Shown piece by piece: positions 27,327 to 35,996 of a DNA stretch of 64,000 nucleotides. Under the pieces are notes generated by a model, which was not told where the DNA came from, did no database searches, and saw only the letters and a program-made list of their open reading frames with translations. This DNA is from an uncultured Lachnospiraceae bacterium (GTDB taxonomy: Bacteria > Bacillota > Clostridia > Lachnospirales > Lachnospiraceae). The stretch lies in the NCBI GenBank assembly GCA_947652735.1, contig CANTEG010000001.1, positions 124,001 to 188,000 of the forward strand, read 5' to 3'. Position numbers and translations under genes: made by a program. Every line of letters begins with the position of its first letter. Position 1 is the stretch's first letter.

Positions 27327-28367
27327 TCAGTCTGTCGGATAATCCCCTCTGTCACAAACGATTTCATATCCTATATTTTTGAACTTTACACGAAGATTCT
27401 CTATGCACTCGGCAGTTTCATCGCCAGTGCATATTTTATTGTTGTAAAGGGAATAATCCTGCCTGTGTTTTTCAGGTGACAAGTTTGGCATTACAACATT
27501 GGCTCCTGCAAGTATGCCTCTTTCCCTACCGTCATGCTGTGCGGTACCGAGTGCCGTTGTAGCAGGCAGAAGCACTTTAGGAAACATAATCCTAAGTATC
27601 GTAAGCAAATGAAGGGTAAGCTCCACACACCCCTGCTTCTCATTGGCAAACCTTGTATCATGGTGAGGAATAAATGGACCTATCCCTATCATATGAGGGT
27701 TCAGTTCACTCAAAAATTCCAAATCGGAAGCAATATTGTCACTTGTCTGTTTTGGAGAGCCTACCATAAAGCCTGCCCCAACCTGATATCCAAGCTCTTT
27801 TAAGTCATACAGGCACCTTTTTCTATTTGAAAGGCTCATACCACTTGGGTGAAGCAGCTTGTAATGCTTTTCATCAGCGGTTTCATGCCGCAGCAAATAT
27901 CTGTCTGCTCCCGCTTTTTTCAGTTTCTCGTAGCTTGCATAATCCCGCTCTCCAATTGAAAGTGTGATTGCACAATCAGGAAAGTCGTTTTTGATTGACG
28001 ATATTATGTCAACTATAATATCATCTGTAAAATACAAGTCCTCACCGCCCTGAAGAACGAAAGTTCTGAATCCTAATTCATAACCATTGGAACAGCATTT
28101 TAAAATTTCCTCTTTGGTAAGTCTATATCTTTTTGTATTCTTACAGGAGGCGTTTATTCCACAATAAAAGCATCCATTACGACAGTAATTTGTGAATTCT
28201 ATTAAACCCCTGATAAATACATGCCTGCCATAATGCATACTCCTTATATGTACCGCCTCTTTTTCCAAAGTCTCCCTGACGCCCGCATCCCTGTAGCTTT
28301 CCACCAGCCGTACATATTCACCATGTGTAAGTTTTTCCCCTGATATAAGCTTCTCTGCTTCCTGCAT
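27327..28367 (-). CDS. hydE: [FeFe] hydrogenase H-cluster radical SAM maturase HydE
   Basis: 346 residues, a radical SAM TIM barrel. The 4Fe-4S/SAM motif is FTNYCRNGCFYCG (CxxxCxxC), followed by TFVLQGGED and the HETADEKHY segment. The C-terminal end has AGANVVMPNLSPEKHRQDY, which is close to known HydE proteins. HydE acts with HydF and HydG to build the H-cluster of [FeFe] hydrogenase. Neither partner is in this window. A biotin-synthase-like relative is the alternative. It lies 13 bases after the WYL regulator. Confidence 0.88.
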   Translation of the reverse strand: MQEAEKLISGEKLTHGEYVRLVESYRDAGVRETLEKEAVHIRSMHYGRHVFIRGLIEFTNYCRNGCFYCGINASCKNTKRYRLTKEEILKCCSNGYELGFRTFVLQGGEDLYFTDDIIVDIISSIKNDFPDCAITLSIGERDYASYEKLKKAGADRYLLRHETADEKHYKLLHPSGMSLSNRKRCLYDLKELGYQVGAGFMVGSPKQTSDNIASDLEFLSELNPHMIGIGPFIPHHDTRFANEKQGCVELTLHLLTILRIMFPKVLLPATTALGTAQHDGRERGILAGANVVMPNLSPEKHRQDYSLYNNKICTGDETAECIENLRVKFKNIGYEIVCDRGDYPTD

Positions 28368-28380
28368 ACCATTACCACTT

Positions 28381-29379
28381 TTACTTTACATTGTATTTTT
28401 CGCTAAGACTTCTTATCATAGCTGCCATTTTGTTTCTGACAACATCGGGTGCAACAATCTCAACACCACTTCCAAGACCTGCAATCCAGCCCAAAAACTG
28501 TTCACTCACTGACACATCCACGTTTACGGTGAAATATCTGTCATCCTTGTCAGGGTGAAGCATAACATCAGTTCCAAATCTGTCCAATATTACCCCTACA
28601 AGACCTTTTTCCACCCTAAGCTTTACCTGATGCTCCTCACCTCTGTACATACCAAAGGTTTTCTTTGAATATGTTGCCATGTCATAATTTCGGAAGTATT
28701 CCTCTCCCTGCCTCGGAATATCGGTCTCCGTAAGCTTATCCATTTTATCGACCCGGTAATGCCTTATCTCGCAGTTTTCCTCATCGTAGCTGACCAGATA
28801 ATAATTCTCATCATCCCATACAAGGCCCCACGGACTTACCCTATATATTTTCCCGCCATACTTTGGCTCAAGCTCCTTTTTCATGTTCCATGCAGTATAC
28901 AAAAATTCAACCTGAACCCCTTTGTGTATGGCGCTATGCAGTGCGTCCACCGACAGATATATTTTTTCATTGGGATTTTTCACCCTGTTTACAACATGCA
29001 CCTGACGCTGAAGCTCTCCCGCCTCATATTTACTTGTCAGACCTTCCAGCTTTTTTATCAGCTTGTCCGTTTTGTTTGGGGTAATAAATTTGGAGGACTG
29101 TACAGCATCTACCAAAAGCTTAAGCTCAGCCAATTCAAAATCTCTTGAAACCAGCTTGTAATACATATTTCGGTCATGCTTGTCCTTTATAATATCCAGC
29201 CCAAAATCCTCAAGGGCTGCTATATCGTTATACAGACTTTTTCTCTCAGACTTTATGTTATGTCCTTCCAGCATTTCCTGCATATCCTTTATGGTAATAC
29301 CGTGTTCCTCGTCTGTTTCCTGATAAAGCATTTTAAAAATATATATGAGCTTTAGCTTTTGATTTTCGTTTTTTGCCAT
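28381..29379 (-). CDS. WYL-domain transcriptional regulator
   Basis: 332 residues. An N-terminal winged helix (about 8-75, with LKLIYIFKMLYQETDEEHG and RKSLYNDIAALEDFG) precedes a WYL ligand-binding domain (about 135-230, with VQVEFLYTAW, YRVSPWGLVWDDENYYLV) and a C-terminal extension (WCX-like). WYL proteins sense small molecules or single-stranded nucleic acid and usually regulate neighbouring genes. It is probably cotranscribed with hydE. Confidence 0.9.
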   Translation of the reverse strand: MAKNENQKLKLIYIFKMLYQETDEEHGITIKDMQEMLEGHNIKSERKSLYNDIAALEDFGLDIIKDKHDRNMYYKLVSRDFELAELKLLVDAVQSSKFITPNKTDKLIKKLEGLTSKYEAGELQRQVHVVNRVKNPNEKIYLSVDALHSAIHKGVQVEFLYTAWNMKKELEPKYGGKIYRVSPWGLVWDDENYYLVSYDEENCEIRHYRVDKMDKLTETDIPRQGEEYFRNYDMATYSKKTFGMYRGEEHQVKLRVEKGLVGVILDRFGTDVMLHPDKDDRYFTVNVDVSVSEQFLGWIAGLGSGVEIVAPDVVRNKMAAMIRSLSEKYNVK

Positions 29380-29414
29380 ACAGTCCTCCGATGTGTTTTC
29401 TACAAAGAAAATCC

Positions 29415-29732
29415 CTACAAAAGCTTACTGAATTCAAGTACCTTTTCTATGCTTCCGTCTATTTTAAGCTTGCCAAGCGTAAATGCAGCAACCGGGTCAA
29501 GCTTTCCGTCCATAAGGGCAAGAAAGTTCTTTGACTTCATTGTAATCTTTGCCTGTCTGTCAAAATACTCATAAGGTTCAACTGAGAGCACTCCGTCCTT
29601 TACCTCTACATAAAATGCACCCTCTCCCTCTCCTGTAATATTTACCTGAATAGCAAGTAAATCCTTTACAGCGCTTGTGTCAACATCCTTCAGTCTCTCT
29701 CTTACTGATTCCACGATTTCTTCGTATGTCAT
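29415..29732 (-). CDS. SCP2 sterol-binding-like domain protein
   Basis: 105 residues from ATG at 29732; GGTGG lies 9 bases upstream, while the upstream in-frame starts add an unusual hydrophobic tail. The fold signature is the SCP2-like alternating strand pattern ending DGKLDPVAAFTLGKLKIDGS, which matches the conserved DPxxAFxxGKLKIxGD segment. Small single-domain SCP2 proteins bind hydrophobic ligands; the bacterial role is not established. It sits 35 bases upstream of the WYL gene. Confidence 0.85.
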   Translation of the reverse strand: MTYEEIVESVRERLKDVDTSAVKDLLAIQVNITGEGEGAFYVEVKDGVLSVEPYEYFDRQAKITMKSKNFLALMDGKLDPVAAFTLGKLKIDGSIEKVLEFSKLL

Positions 29733-29836
29733 AATGATTCCACCTTTCCTTTTATATTTTTGTACCTCAATCATAATTATATATAAATATTGCGTTTCAG
29801 TCAATTAATTTTTTGTGTATTTTTACTATACTTAAG

Positions 29837-30388
29837 TCAATTTTCTTCGACAGCATCTGACTGTTTCCACCATTTTACAATTATTACACTGGCAAGTCCT
29901 GAAAGAATTCCTATGACAACACCTGCAAGTACATCCGATGGATAATGCACGCCAAGATAGAGCCTGCTAAATGCAATCAAGATTGCCATTACAAGTGCAA
30001 TGACACCATATTTTCTTTTCAATGTTGACCATATTACCACCACCATCACAAATGCATGACTGGTATGCCCTGAGGGAAATGAAGAATCCCACTGGGGTGG
30101 TAACAGACAGTTCAGCCCTTCAACCACGTAGTATGGTCTTGTGCGGTCAACCATATTTTTCAGCCATACATTTACAATCAATAAGTTAATGACAAGCCCA
30201 AGCATGGCAGCCATTCCCGCTTTTCTTGTAGGCCTATATGCTATAAGCAAAACTGCCACAGCTATTAAAAAAATCCCTTTATCTCCAAGCATTGTCACGA
30301 CTTTCATAATCGCCGTCATTACATCGCATCTTAAATGCTCCTGAATCCACAAAAGTATATTGCCATCTAATTCTACAAGCTGCTGCAT
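29837..30388 (-). CDS. PAP2-family membrane phosphatase
   Basis: 183 residues, five or six membrane helices. The three PAP2 motifs are present: KNMVDRTRPY, SFPSGHTSHAF with its catalytic His, and SRLYLGVHYPSDVLAG. Members dephosphorylate undecaprenyl diphosphate, phosphatidylglycerol phosphate or phosphatidic acid; the specific substrate cannot be told from sequence. Its start lies 39 bases from a palindromic MITE-like element. Confidence 0.9.
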   Translation of the reverse strand: MQQLVELDGNILLWIQEHLRCDVMTAIMKVVTMLGDKGIFLIAVAVLLIAYRPTRKAGMAAMLGLVINLLIVNVWLKNMVDRTRPYYVVEGLNCLLPPQWDSSFPSGHTSHAFVMVVVIWSTLKRKYGVIALVMAILIAFSRLYLGVHYPSDVLAGVVIGILSGLASVIIVKWWKQSDAVEEN

Positions 30389-30426
30389 CGTACAAGCCCG
30401 GCCTCCCTAATTTCATTAATCCATTT

Positions 30427-30492
30427 GGACAATTGCGAAATACAACCTTTTTCCAAATGTTCGTTGTACAATATATCATTTCGCAATTACCC
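30427..30492. repeat. MITE-like element, minimal copy A
   Basis: Terminal inverted repeats TGGACAATTGCGAAAT and ATTTCGCAATTACCCA enclose about 35 bases containing GTTGTACAATAT. The ends and the TTGTACAATA core match the larger element at 44023-44231. It is short, noncoding and can fold on itself. No clear target-site duplication was seen for this copy. Confidence 0.65.
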
Positions 30493-30671
30493 AATTCACC
30501 ACATTTTATAATTGATTGTTTTTCTTTTTTTGTATATAATATCACCAATTGACTTTGTAACAGGCAGTTTTTCCTTTGGACACATGTCAATGGGAAACAC
30601 ATTTTTTAATTAAATATCATAATATGCAATATATTATATAATAAATATTCAGGTTTTAATAGGAGTTTTTC

Positions 30672-31508
30672 ATGGATTTAATAGACTTACACGTACATTC
30701 AAATGCGTCAGACGGTTCATTTACACCGTCACAACTTGCTGACCTTGCCATAGACGCTGGGCTTAGGGCAATCGCACTTACAGACCACGATACAATTGAC
30801 GGTATATCTGAAATTATGGCTTATACAAAGGCCAAACCGTTAGAGGTTGTACCAGGAATCGAGCTTTCCTGCTACTACCAGAACCGTGAGGTCCACATAC
30901 TGGGCTTTTACGTTGATTATGAAAATCCTGACCTTGAGCAGGAGCTTGAGGTTTTAAAAAAAGCAAGAGAAGGCAGAAACATTAAAATGGTGGAGCTGAT
31001 GCAAAAGGACGGTATTCCTGTAACTATGGAAAAACTGTTACACGGAAATCCCAACAGTGTAATTACGCGGGCACATTTTGCCAGAGTGCTTGTGGAGGAA
31101 GGCGTCTGCAAGGACAAGGAGGTTGCCTTTCGGAAATATATTGGTATCGGTTGTAAATATTATCTGCCGAAGCCACAGGTAACCTGTGAAACAGCCATGA
31201 ACATCCTGACAAAATACAGCAAAGCTGCTTTTCTTGCCCACCCGCTTCTCTATCATCTCGGGTATAGGCAAATTGAAGAGTTGCTTGTTTATCTCAAATC
31301 GCTTGGTCTTAGAGGGCTTGAGGCATACCACTCCTCAAACAATGCATACGAAAGCGACAGACTGCGCCAAATCGCCCAAAATCTTAACCTTGAAATCTCA
31401 GGCGGCTCAGATTTTCACGGCATCATAAAGCCAAACATTCAGCTTGGCGTAGGACGCGGCAGCATGCGGATTCATTATAAGCTACTGGAAAATATAAAAG
31501 CACTGTAA
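30672..31508 (+). CDS. PHP-domain phosphoesterase (RNase AM/TrpH-like)
   Basis: 278 residues. The N-terminal metal ligands are DLHVHSNASDG; further PHP motifs are ALTDHDTIDG, GIELSCYY, EVHILGFYVD, ARVLVEEG, AHPLLYH and SGGSDFHG. This is the pattern of YciV/TrpH-type proteins, which hydrolyse 3',5'-bisphosphate nucleotides or trim RNA 5' ends. AGGAG is close upstream of the ATG. The promoter region is very AT-rich. Confidence 0.9.
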   Translation: MDLIDLHVHSNASDGSFTPSQLADLAIDAGLRAIALTDHDTIDGISEIMAYTKAKPLEVVPGIELSCYYQNREVHILGFYVDYENPDLEQELEVLKKAREGRNIKMVELMQKDGIPVTMEKLLHGNPNSVITRAHFARVLVEEGVCKDKEVAFRKYIGIGCKYYLPKPQVTCETAMNILTKYSKAAFLAHPLLYHLGYRQIEELLVYLKSLGLRGLEAYHSSNNAYESDRLRQIAQNLNLEISGGSDFHGIIKPNIQLGVGRGSMRIHYKLLENIKAL

Positions 31509-31569
31509 CCATTTTATGGTAACAATGGAATGCCAAAGCTTTATCAGCATGCTGGAACTTTGTCACCGT

Positions 31570-32061
31570 TCAAACCACAACATCGGCATATTGAAGCCTT
31601 ATCACCTTTTCAAGGTCGTTGCAGGTCATGTTTATCTGATACCCAACCTTGCCTGCGCTAAAGAAAATACTCTCATATTCTTTTGCTGTAGCGTGCACCG
31701 TAGTTTTGAAGAACTTCTTCATTCCTATCGGTGAACAGCCTCCATGTATATAGCCAGTCAACGGCAAAAGCTCCTTTGCTTTTATCATCTCGATTGACTT
31801 TTCACCCACAGCCTTTGCTGCCTTTTTTAAGTCAAGCTCCTTATTAACAGGAATCACAAACACATAATTTGCTCCTGTTTTTCCCACGGTAACTAAGGTT
31901 TTAAATACACAGTCAGGATTTTCTCCAAGTATGGCTGCCACCTTTTCACCATTTGTCTCACCTGTTTCCGCATAACAAAAGCTTTCATATTTTATTTTTT
32001 TGTTATCTAATATTCTCATTACATTTGTTTTTTCTTTTTCCGTTTTCCCTTTTTCAGCCAC
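31570..32061 (-). CDS. ybaK: Cys-tRNA(Pro) deacylase YbaK
   Basis: 163 residues, YbaK/EbsC fold. It clears Cys mis-charged on tRNA-Pro. Typical features are ETGETNGEKVAAILGENPDCVFKTLV at the N-terminal half, VIPVNKELDLKKAAKAVG and TGYIHGGCSPIGMKK. The start is GTG at 32061, 7 bases after AGGAGG. It is divergent from mnmA. Confidence 0.93.
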   Translation of the reverse strand: MAEKGKTEKEKTNVMRILDNKKIKYESFCYAETGETNGEKVAAILGENPDCVFKTLVTVGKTGANYVFVIPVNKELDLKKAAKAVGEKSIEMIKAKELLPLTGYIHGGCSPIGMKKFFKTTVHATAKEYESIFFSAGKVGYQINMTCNDLEKVIRLQYADVVV

Positions 32062-32104
32062 ACGTTTTCCTCCTTTACTTTCAACATTCGGACATGAGCA
32101 TAAC

Positions 32105-32133
32105 TTGCAATCTGTTTCAAAATGTCATAGAAT
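32105..32133 (+). promoter_or_regulatory. Promoter for mnmA
   Basis: TTGCAA (32105-32110), 17-base spacer, TAGAAT (32128-32133). Transcription would start about 25 bases upstream of the mnmA ATG, so the leader is short and includes AAAGGAGA. Confidence 0.6.
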
Positions 32134-32163
32134 GAATTATATCATATTTAAAGGAGACATACT

Positions 32164-33243
32164 ATGAGTAAAAAGGCACTTATCGCCATGAGCGGCGGCG
32201 TAGATTCCAGCGTGACGGCATATCTTATCAAACAGGCAGGCTACGAATGTATGGGCGCTACCATGAGTCTTTATAACGACAGCGGCATAATGATGTCTGA
32301 AAATAACACATGCAATACCCCGCAGGATATCATTGATGCAAAAAATATTGCCGATACGCTTGGTATGCCTTTTTCCGTTTTTAATTTCTCATCAAAATTT
32401 AAAGAATGTGTCATAGACCGTTTTGTGTCCGCATACGAGAACGGTATGACTCCAAATCCATGTATTAACTGCAACAGACATCTGAAGTTTGATGAGCTTT
32501 TCCGTGCCTGCAAGGAGCTCGGCTATGACTATATTGCAACTGGTCATTATGCACAAATAAGCAGAAATGAAAACACTGGAAGATACGAGCTTAAAAAAGC
32601 AACTGATATAACAAAGGATCAAAGCTACGTTCTTTATTCCCTTACACAGGAACAGCTTTCCCATACCCTATTTCCGCTGGGTTCCATGACAAAATCAGAG
32701 GTTCGTGCACTTGCACAAAGGAACGGCTTTACAAACGCAAAAAAAAGCGACAGTCAGGACATCTGTTTTATTCCTGACGGACGCTATGCTGATTTTATAG
32801 AACAATATACGGGGAAAACATACCCTGAGGGTAACTTCATTGATACGGATGGGAACGTACTTGGCACACACAAGGGTATTATCCGCTACACCATAGGTCA
32901 GCGCAAAGGTTTAGGGCTTTCCTTTCCCCAGCCGATGTATGTGTCTGACATTAACCCTGTCACAAATACGGTAACACTTTCCCGCAATGATGAGCTATTC
33001 TCCCGCACACTTACGGCAAAAAACATTAATCTTATTTCCGTCCCTGAAATAAGCAGGCCCATGCGTGTCAAGGCAAAAGCACGATACCGCCACATAGAAC
33101 AATGGGCAACCGTAACCCAGACAGATTCCGATACAATACATGTAGAATTTGACGAACCACAGCGTGCCATAACAAAAGGACAGTCTGTTGTCCTCTATGC
33201 TGGCGACACCGTAGTTGGCGGCGGCATTATATGCGGTCTGTAA
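32164..33243 (+). CDS. mnmA: tRNA-specific 2-thiouridylase MnmA
   Basis: 359 residues. It thiolates U34 of tRNA-Lys, Glu and Gln. PP-loop ALIAMSGGVDSSV, catalytic CysPair region NPCINCNRHLKF (first Cys) and SDSQDICFIPDG (second Cys), ATGHYAQI, KDQSYVLYSLTQEQL and the C-terminal beta-barrel ending with GQSVVLY.GD.VVGGGII pattern. It converges with mntP with only two bases between stops, so no terminator separates them. Confidence 0.96.
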   Translation: MSKKALIAMSGGVDSSVTAYLIKQAGYECMGATMSLYNDSGIMMSENNTCNTPQDIIDAKNIADTLGMPFSVFNFSSKFKECVIDRFVSAYENGMTPNPCINCNRHLKFDELFRACKELGYDYIATGHYAQISRNENTGRYELKKATDITKDQSYVLYSLTQEQLSHTLFPLGSMTKSEVRALAQRNGFTNAKKSDSQDICFIPDGRYADFIEQYTGKTYPEGNFIDTDGNVLGTHKGIIRYTIGQRKGLGLSFPQPMYVSDINPVTNTVTLSRNDELFSRTLTAKNINLISVPEISRPMRVKAKARYRHIEQWATVTQTDSDTIHVEFDEPQRAITKGQSVVLYAGDTVVGGGIICGL

Positions 33244-33245
33244 AA

Positions 33246-33818
33246 CTAAAAATTTATAATTCCAAGATGCTCCAATAGTATTTTAAGTCCTATCAAAACC
33301 AGAATGATTCCGCCTGCCAGTTCTGCTTTTTTTTCGTACCTTGCCCCGAAGACATTTCCTATTTTCACACCTGCAAACGATAACACAAATGTAAATGCTC
33401 CTATGACAGATGCCGCCATAAATATGTTGCCGCTCAAAAACGCAAAGGTTACACCTACTGCAAGTGCATCTATACTCGTTGCCACTGCCATGATAAACAT
33501 GGTTTTTACGCCAAAGGATTCATTGGTTCTTTCACCATCAGCATCTTTTGAAAGTGCCTCCCTTATCATATTTCCACCTATCACTGCAAGAAGGACAAAT
33601 GCAACCCAATGGTCATATTTTTTGATTGCCCCCGCGAATGTCTGGCCCAGCAAATATCCGATTATAGGCATCAATGCCTGAAAGCCGCCAAACCACAAGC
33701 CTGCCAATGCCATTTGCTTTACGCTTACTTGTCTCGTCGCAAGCCCCTTGCAGACAGATACCGCAAATGCATCCATAGAAAGTCCCACAGCAAGTATGAT
33801 TAATTCTGCAAGACCCAT
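33246..33818 (-). CDS. mntP: Manganese efflux pump MntP
   Basis: 190 residues, six membrane helices. It exports Mn2+. The duplicated acidic motifs are GLSMDAFAVSVCKG near the N-terminus and ATSIDALAVGVTFAFL in the second half. It lies about 100 bases downstream of a Fur-family regulator gene whose 3' end is repeated in the gap, and the two may form a metal-response unit. No yybP-ykoY Mn riboswitch was seen. Confidence 0.94.
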   Translation of the reverse strand: MGLAELIILAVGLSMDAFAVSVCKGLATRQVSVKQMALAGLWFGGFQALMPIIGYLLGQTFAGAIKKYDHWVAFVLLAVIGGNMIREALSKDADGERTNESFGVKTMFIMAVATSIDALAVGVTFAFLSGNIFMAASVIGAFTFVLSFAGVKIGNVFGARYEKKAELAGGIILVLIGLKILLEHLGIINF

Positions 33819-33838
33819 TTTATATGTACCTCCATAGT

Positions 33839-33967
33839 GAAATGTTTGATTTACAAGGACTGTCTTTATGCCCTCAACACCGACATATGTTTTGATTTAT
33901 AAGGACTACCCTTATCTCATCAACACTGACATATGTTTTGATTTATAAGGACTGCCTTTATCTCATC
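33839..33967 (-). repeat. 46-bp tandem repeat of the fur 3' end
   Basis: Two nearly identical 46-base units (33922-33967 and 33876-33921, two or three differences) and a third, decayed unit (33839-33875) lie head to tail. The first unit is the 3' coding end of the Fur-family gene. Because 46 is not a multiple of three, the duplication shifts the frame and creates the present stop at 33920. The third unit runs up to the mntP ribosome binding site. Confidence 0.85.
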
Positions 33968-34372
33968 GACATTAGCATATCCGTTTTTCTTCATAATGTA
34001 CTTCAATGCTTCTTCTACATCCGTCTCAGATAAAATGATTTCCCTACTCTTTTCCGTGACAACGGTGCATCCGCCTTTCATATCACAGCATCTTCCCGTA
34101 CAGGCTGTTTTTTGTATATTTTTCTTTTTTACTGCACCTATCTCCTCTAAAATGTTAAGCATCCTGTAAACAGTTGCCACTCCTATATTGGGATTTTTCT
34201 TATGTGCAAGAACATATACCTCCTTGCAGCATGAAAATTCTTCATTTGCAACTATATTTAAGATAAGCTTCCTCGGTTCCGTCATCCGAAGCCCTTTTTC
34301 CTTGAGCCGTAACATTATTTCTTCCTCAGAAAGCGCAGTCTGACTTATTTCCCTGTTTTCTTCCCTTGCCAT
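33920..34372 (-). CDS. Fur-family transcriptional regulator with unusual Cys cluster
   Basis: 150 residues from ATG at 34372, which is 6 bases after AGGAGG. The winged helix is well conserved (RKLILNIVANEEF, EVYVLAHKKNPNIGVATVYRMLNIL). The usual His-rich metal motif and CxxC before the dimerisation domain are replaced by TACTGRCCDMKGGCTVV, with four cysteines in twelve residues and no His. The C-terminus ends ICQC and lies within a 46-bp tandem duplication. Proximity to mntP suggests control of metal balance; the altered ligand set suggests a different signal. Target genes are inferred only. Confidence 0.85.
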   Translation of the reverse strand: MAREENREISQTALSEEEIMLRLKEKGLRMTEPRKLILNIVANEEFSCCKEVYVLAHKKNPNIGVATVYRMLNILEEIGAVKKKNIQKTACTGRCCDMKGGCTVVTEKSREIILSETDVEEALKYIMKKNGYANVDEIKAVLINQNICQC

Positions 34373-34423
34373 TGAAAGCCTCCTGTTCCGTGTCAATCAG
34401 TATAACACTGCCGCATCATACAT

Positions 34424-34972
34424 TTATTTTGAATACTTAAAATTCGCAATCAAATCAAACACACTGTCAAAAACAAGACCGATTCCTATCACTCTTATAA
34501 AAAAGTTATTTGCCCCAAATGGATTAAACAGTAAGGTTGCTCCCAAAATAATCATAATGACAGCACTGATTACCATAAACAGCCATCCTCTATCATCAAT
34601 ATTTTTCTTAAGTTCAAATCCAAACTGAAGCTTTATCAGTCCATTTACGACAATGATAATTCCCAGTAATACCGGTATAACAGCCAAAAGCAGCTTGCTT
34701 ATCACTGCGGCAAGCACAATGTATAAAACACCTATCACTATAACCGATTTGGACCTGTATTCCATGTAGCCGTAGGCATTTTCCTGTGGCTTCCTAAAAT
34801 AGCTGAGTATTTTAAATACCCCCATCAAAACAAATGCTATGGCGATAACATTGCCTAGTGTTTTTTGTGCAGTTCCAGGGTACACGATAAGCAAACCGCC
34901 TAAAATAAGCATAAGCAGCCTTACTCCATGCCCTTTTCTCAAATCATATATGTAACCTTTCAATCCGTTCAT
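34424..34972 (-). CDS. HdeD-like (DUF308) membrane protein
   Basis: 182 residues from ATG at 34972, which follows GGAGGAG by 5 bases; an upstream start would add 14 residues without support. Six membrane helices in three pairs, with the DUF308 pattern of short repeats (LLMLILGGLLIVYPGTAQKT, then VIVIGVLYIVLAAV, then LFMVISAVIMIILGATLLFN). The function in Firmicutes is unknown. It lies just upstream of the Fur-family gene (51 bases). Confidence 0.85.
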   Translation of the reverse strand: MNGLKGYIYDLRKGHGVRLLMLILGGLLIVYPGTAQKTLGNVIAIAFVLMGVFKILSYFRKPQENAYGYMEYRSKSVIVIGVLYIVLAAVISKLLLAVIPVLLGIIIVVNGLIKLQFGFELKKNIDDRGWLFMVISAVIMIILGATLLFNPFGANNFFIRVIGIGLVFDSVFDLIANFKYSK

Positions 34973-35096
34973 TTTATCTCCTCCATTCTTTTGAACATTA
35001 ACCCCTTCTTGCATTTTTCCAAAAACATATAGCCGTCCTTGGACATTTGCTTACAACAAATGAATTGATGCTAGATGCATTATCATGCTATTATTT

Positions 35097-35996
35097 TTAA
35101 ATATCATCTTCCTCATATATGCCCAAAACCTTTATATCGTTATATACATTTATATTGGCAAGTGCCTCCTTTATTGTACTGATTGTACTTGCGTATCCGT
35201 CTATCTCAATATAAAAATTATAGGTGCCAAGCTCCTGCTTCGTAGGTCTTGACATAATCGATATCAGGTTGATATCCTTGTCATAAAACTCCTTTAATAT
35301 CTCAAATAACAGTCCCGGTCTGTCCGACTTCGGCATTATGTAAACCGGTATTCTCACTTTATTTTTTCCTGAATATCCGCTTGGACTTATCTTATCTTCT
35401 TTTTTAAACACAACAAATCTTGTATGATTGTTCTTTGCATCTGTTATGTTATCAAGTACAAGTCTGTTGCTGCCACTGTTTTTTTCCCATGATGCCACAT
35501 GGCTTGGAACAATGGCAGCGTTTCCCTGTATATCCTCAAGCTTATAGTATGACTCCATATTACTTTCCGTAGATACAATATTTATATGATTTAATGAATT
35601 TATAAATTTTCTGCACTGGCCGTTTGCTTTAAACTGAACATAAAGTGTAGAGATATCTTCCACAGAATGACTGTTTGCCACAAGTGCAAACTGCACAGGC
35701 ACCATATGCTCATCTAATATACCAACCTGCTTTTCCAATAATAAATCAAGGGTTCGTTGGACATATCCATCAAGGGTGTTTTCAATCGGAACAATGCCTA
35801 TGTCGCATACTCCGGTTCCATCATCATTGCATACTGCATTAAAAACTTCATCGATGGTAGGATAATATTCAGCCTCAGTCAAAAGCTCATCTCCCTTAGC
35901 CTTTGAACGCTCCAAAAATAACTGTGCATATTCTGTATACGCCATATCACTAAATGTCCCCTTGGGCCCTAACACTGCCACCTTTACTATATCCAT
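35097..35996 (-). CDS. pheA: Prephenate dehydratase
   Basis: 299 residues. It converts prephenate to phenylpyruvate for phenylalanine synthesis. N-terminal VAVLGPKGTFSDMAY, VPIENTLDGYVQRTLDLL, the catalytic Thr in NNHTRFVVF, and a C-terminal ACT domain (about 215-290) with RPGLLFEIL and ISIMSRPTKQELGTYNFYIE, where Phe would bind for feedback inhibition. There is no chorismate mutase domain. The start overlaps the end of the zinc-ribbon gene by ten bases. Confidence 0.94.
   Translation of the reverse strand: MDIVKVAVLGPKGTFSDMAYTEYAQLFLERSKAKGDELLTEAEYYPTIDEVFNAVCNDDGTGVCDIGIVPIENTLDGYVQRTLDLLLEKQVGILDEHMVPVQFALVANSHSVEDISTLYVQFKANGQCRKFINSLNHINIVSTESNMESYYKLEDIQGNAAIVPSHVASWEKNSGSNRLVLDNITDAKNNHTRFVVFKKEDKISPSGYSGKNKVRIPVYIMPKSDRPGLLFEILKEFYDKDINLISIMSRPTKQELGTYNFYIEIDGYASTISTIKEALANINVYNDIKVLGIYEEDDI

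Noticed and set aside
33819..33921. yybP-ykoY manganese riboswitch before mntP
   Set aside because: The gap is filled by tandem copies of the upstream gene end and lacks the riboswitch loops.
33839..33967. Possible CRISPR-like repeats
   Set aside because: The 46-base units touch each other with no spacers and derive from a coding end. No cas genes are near.
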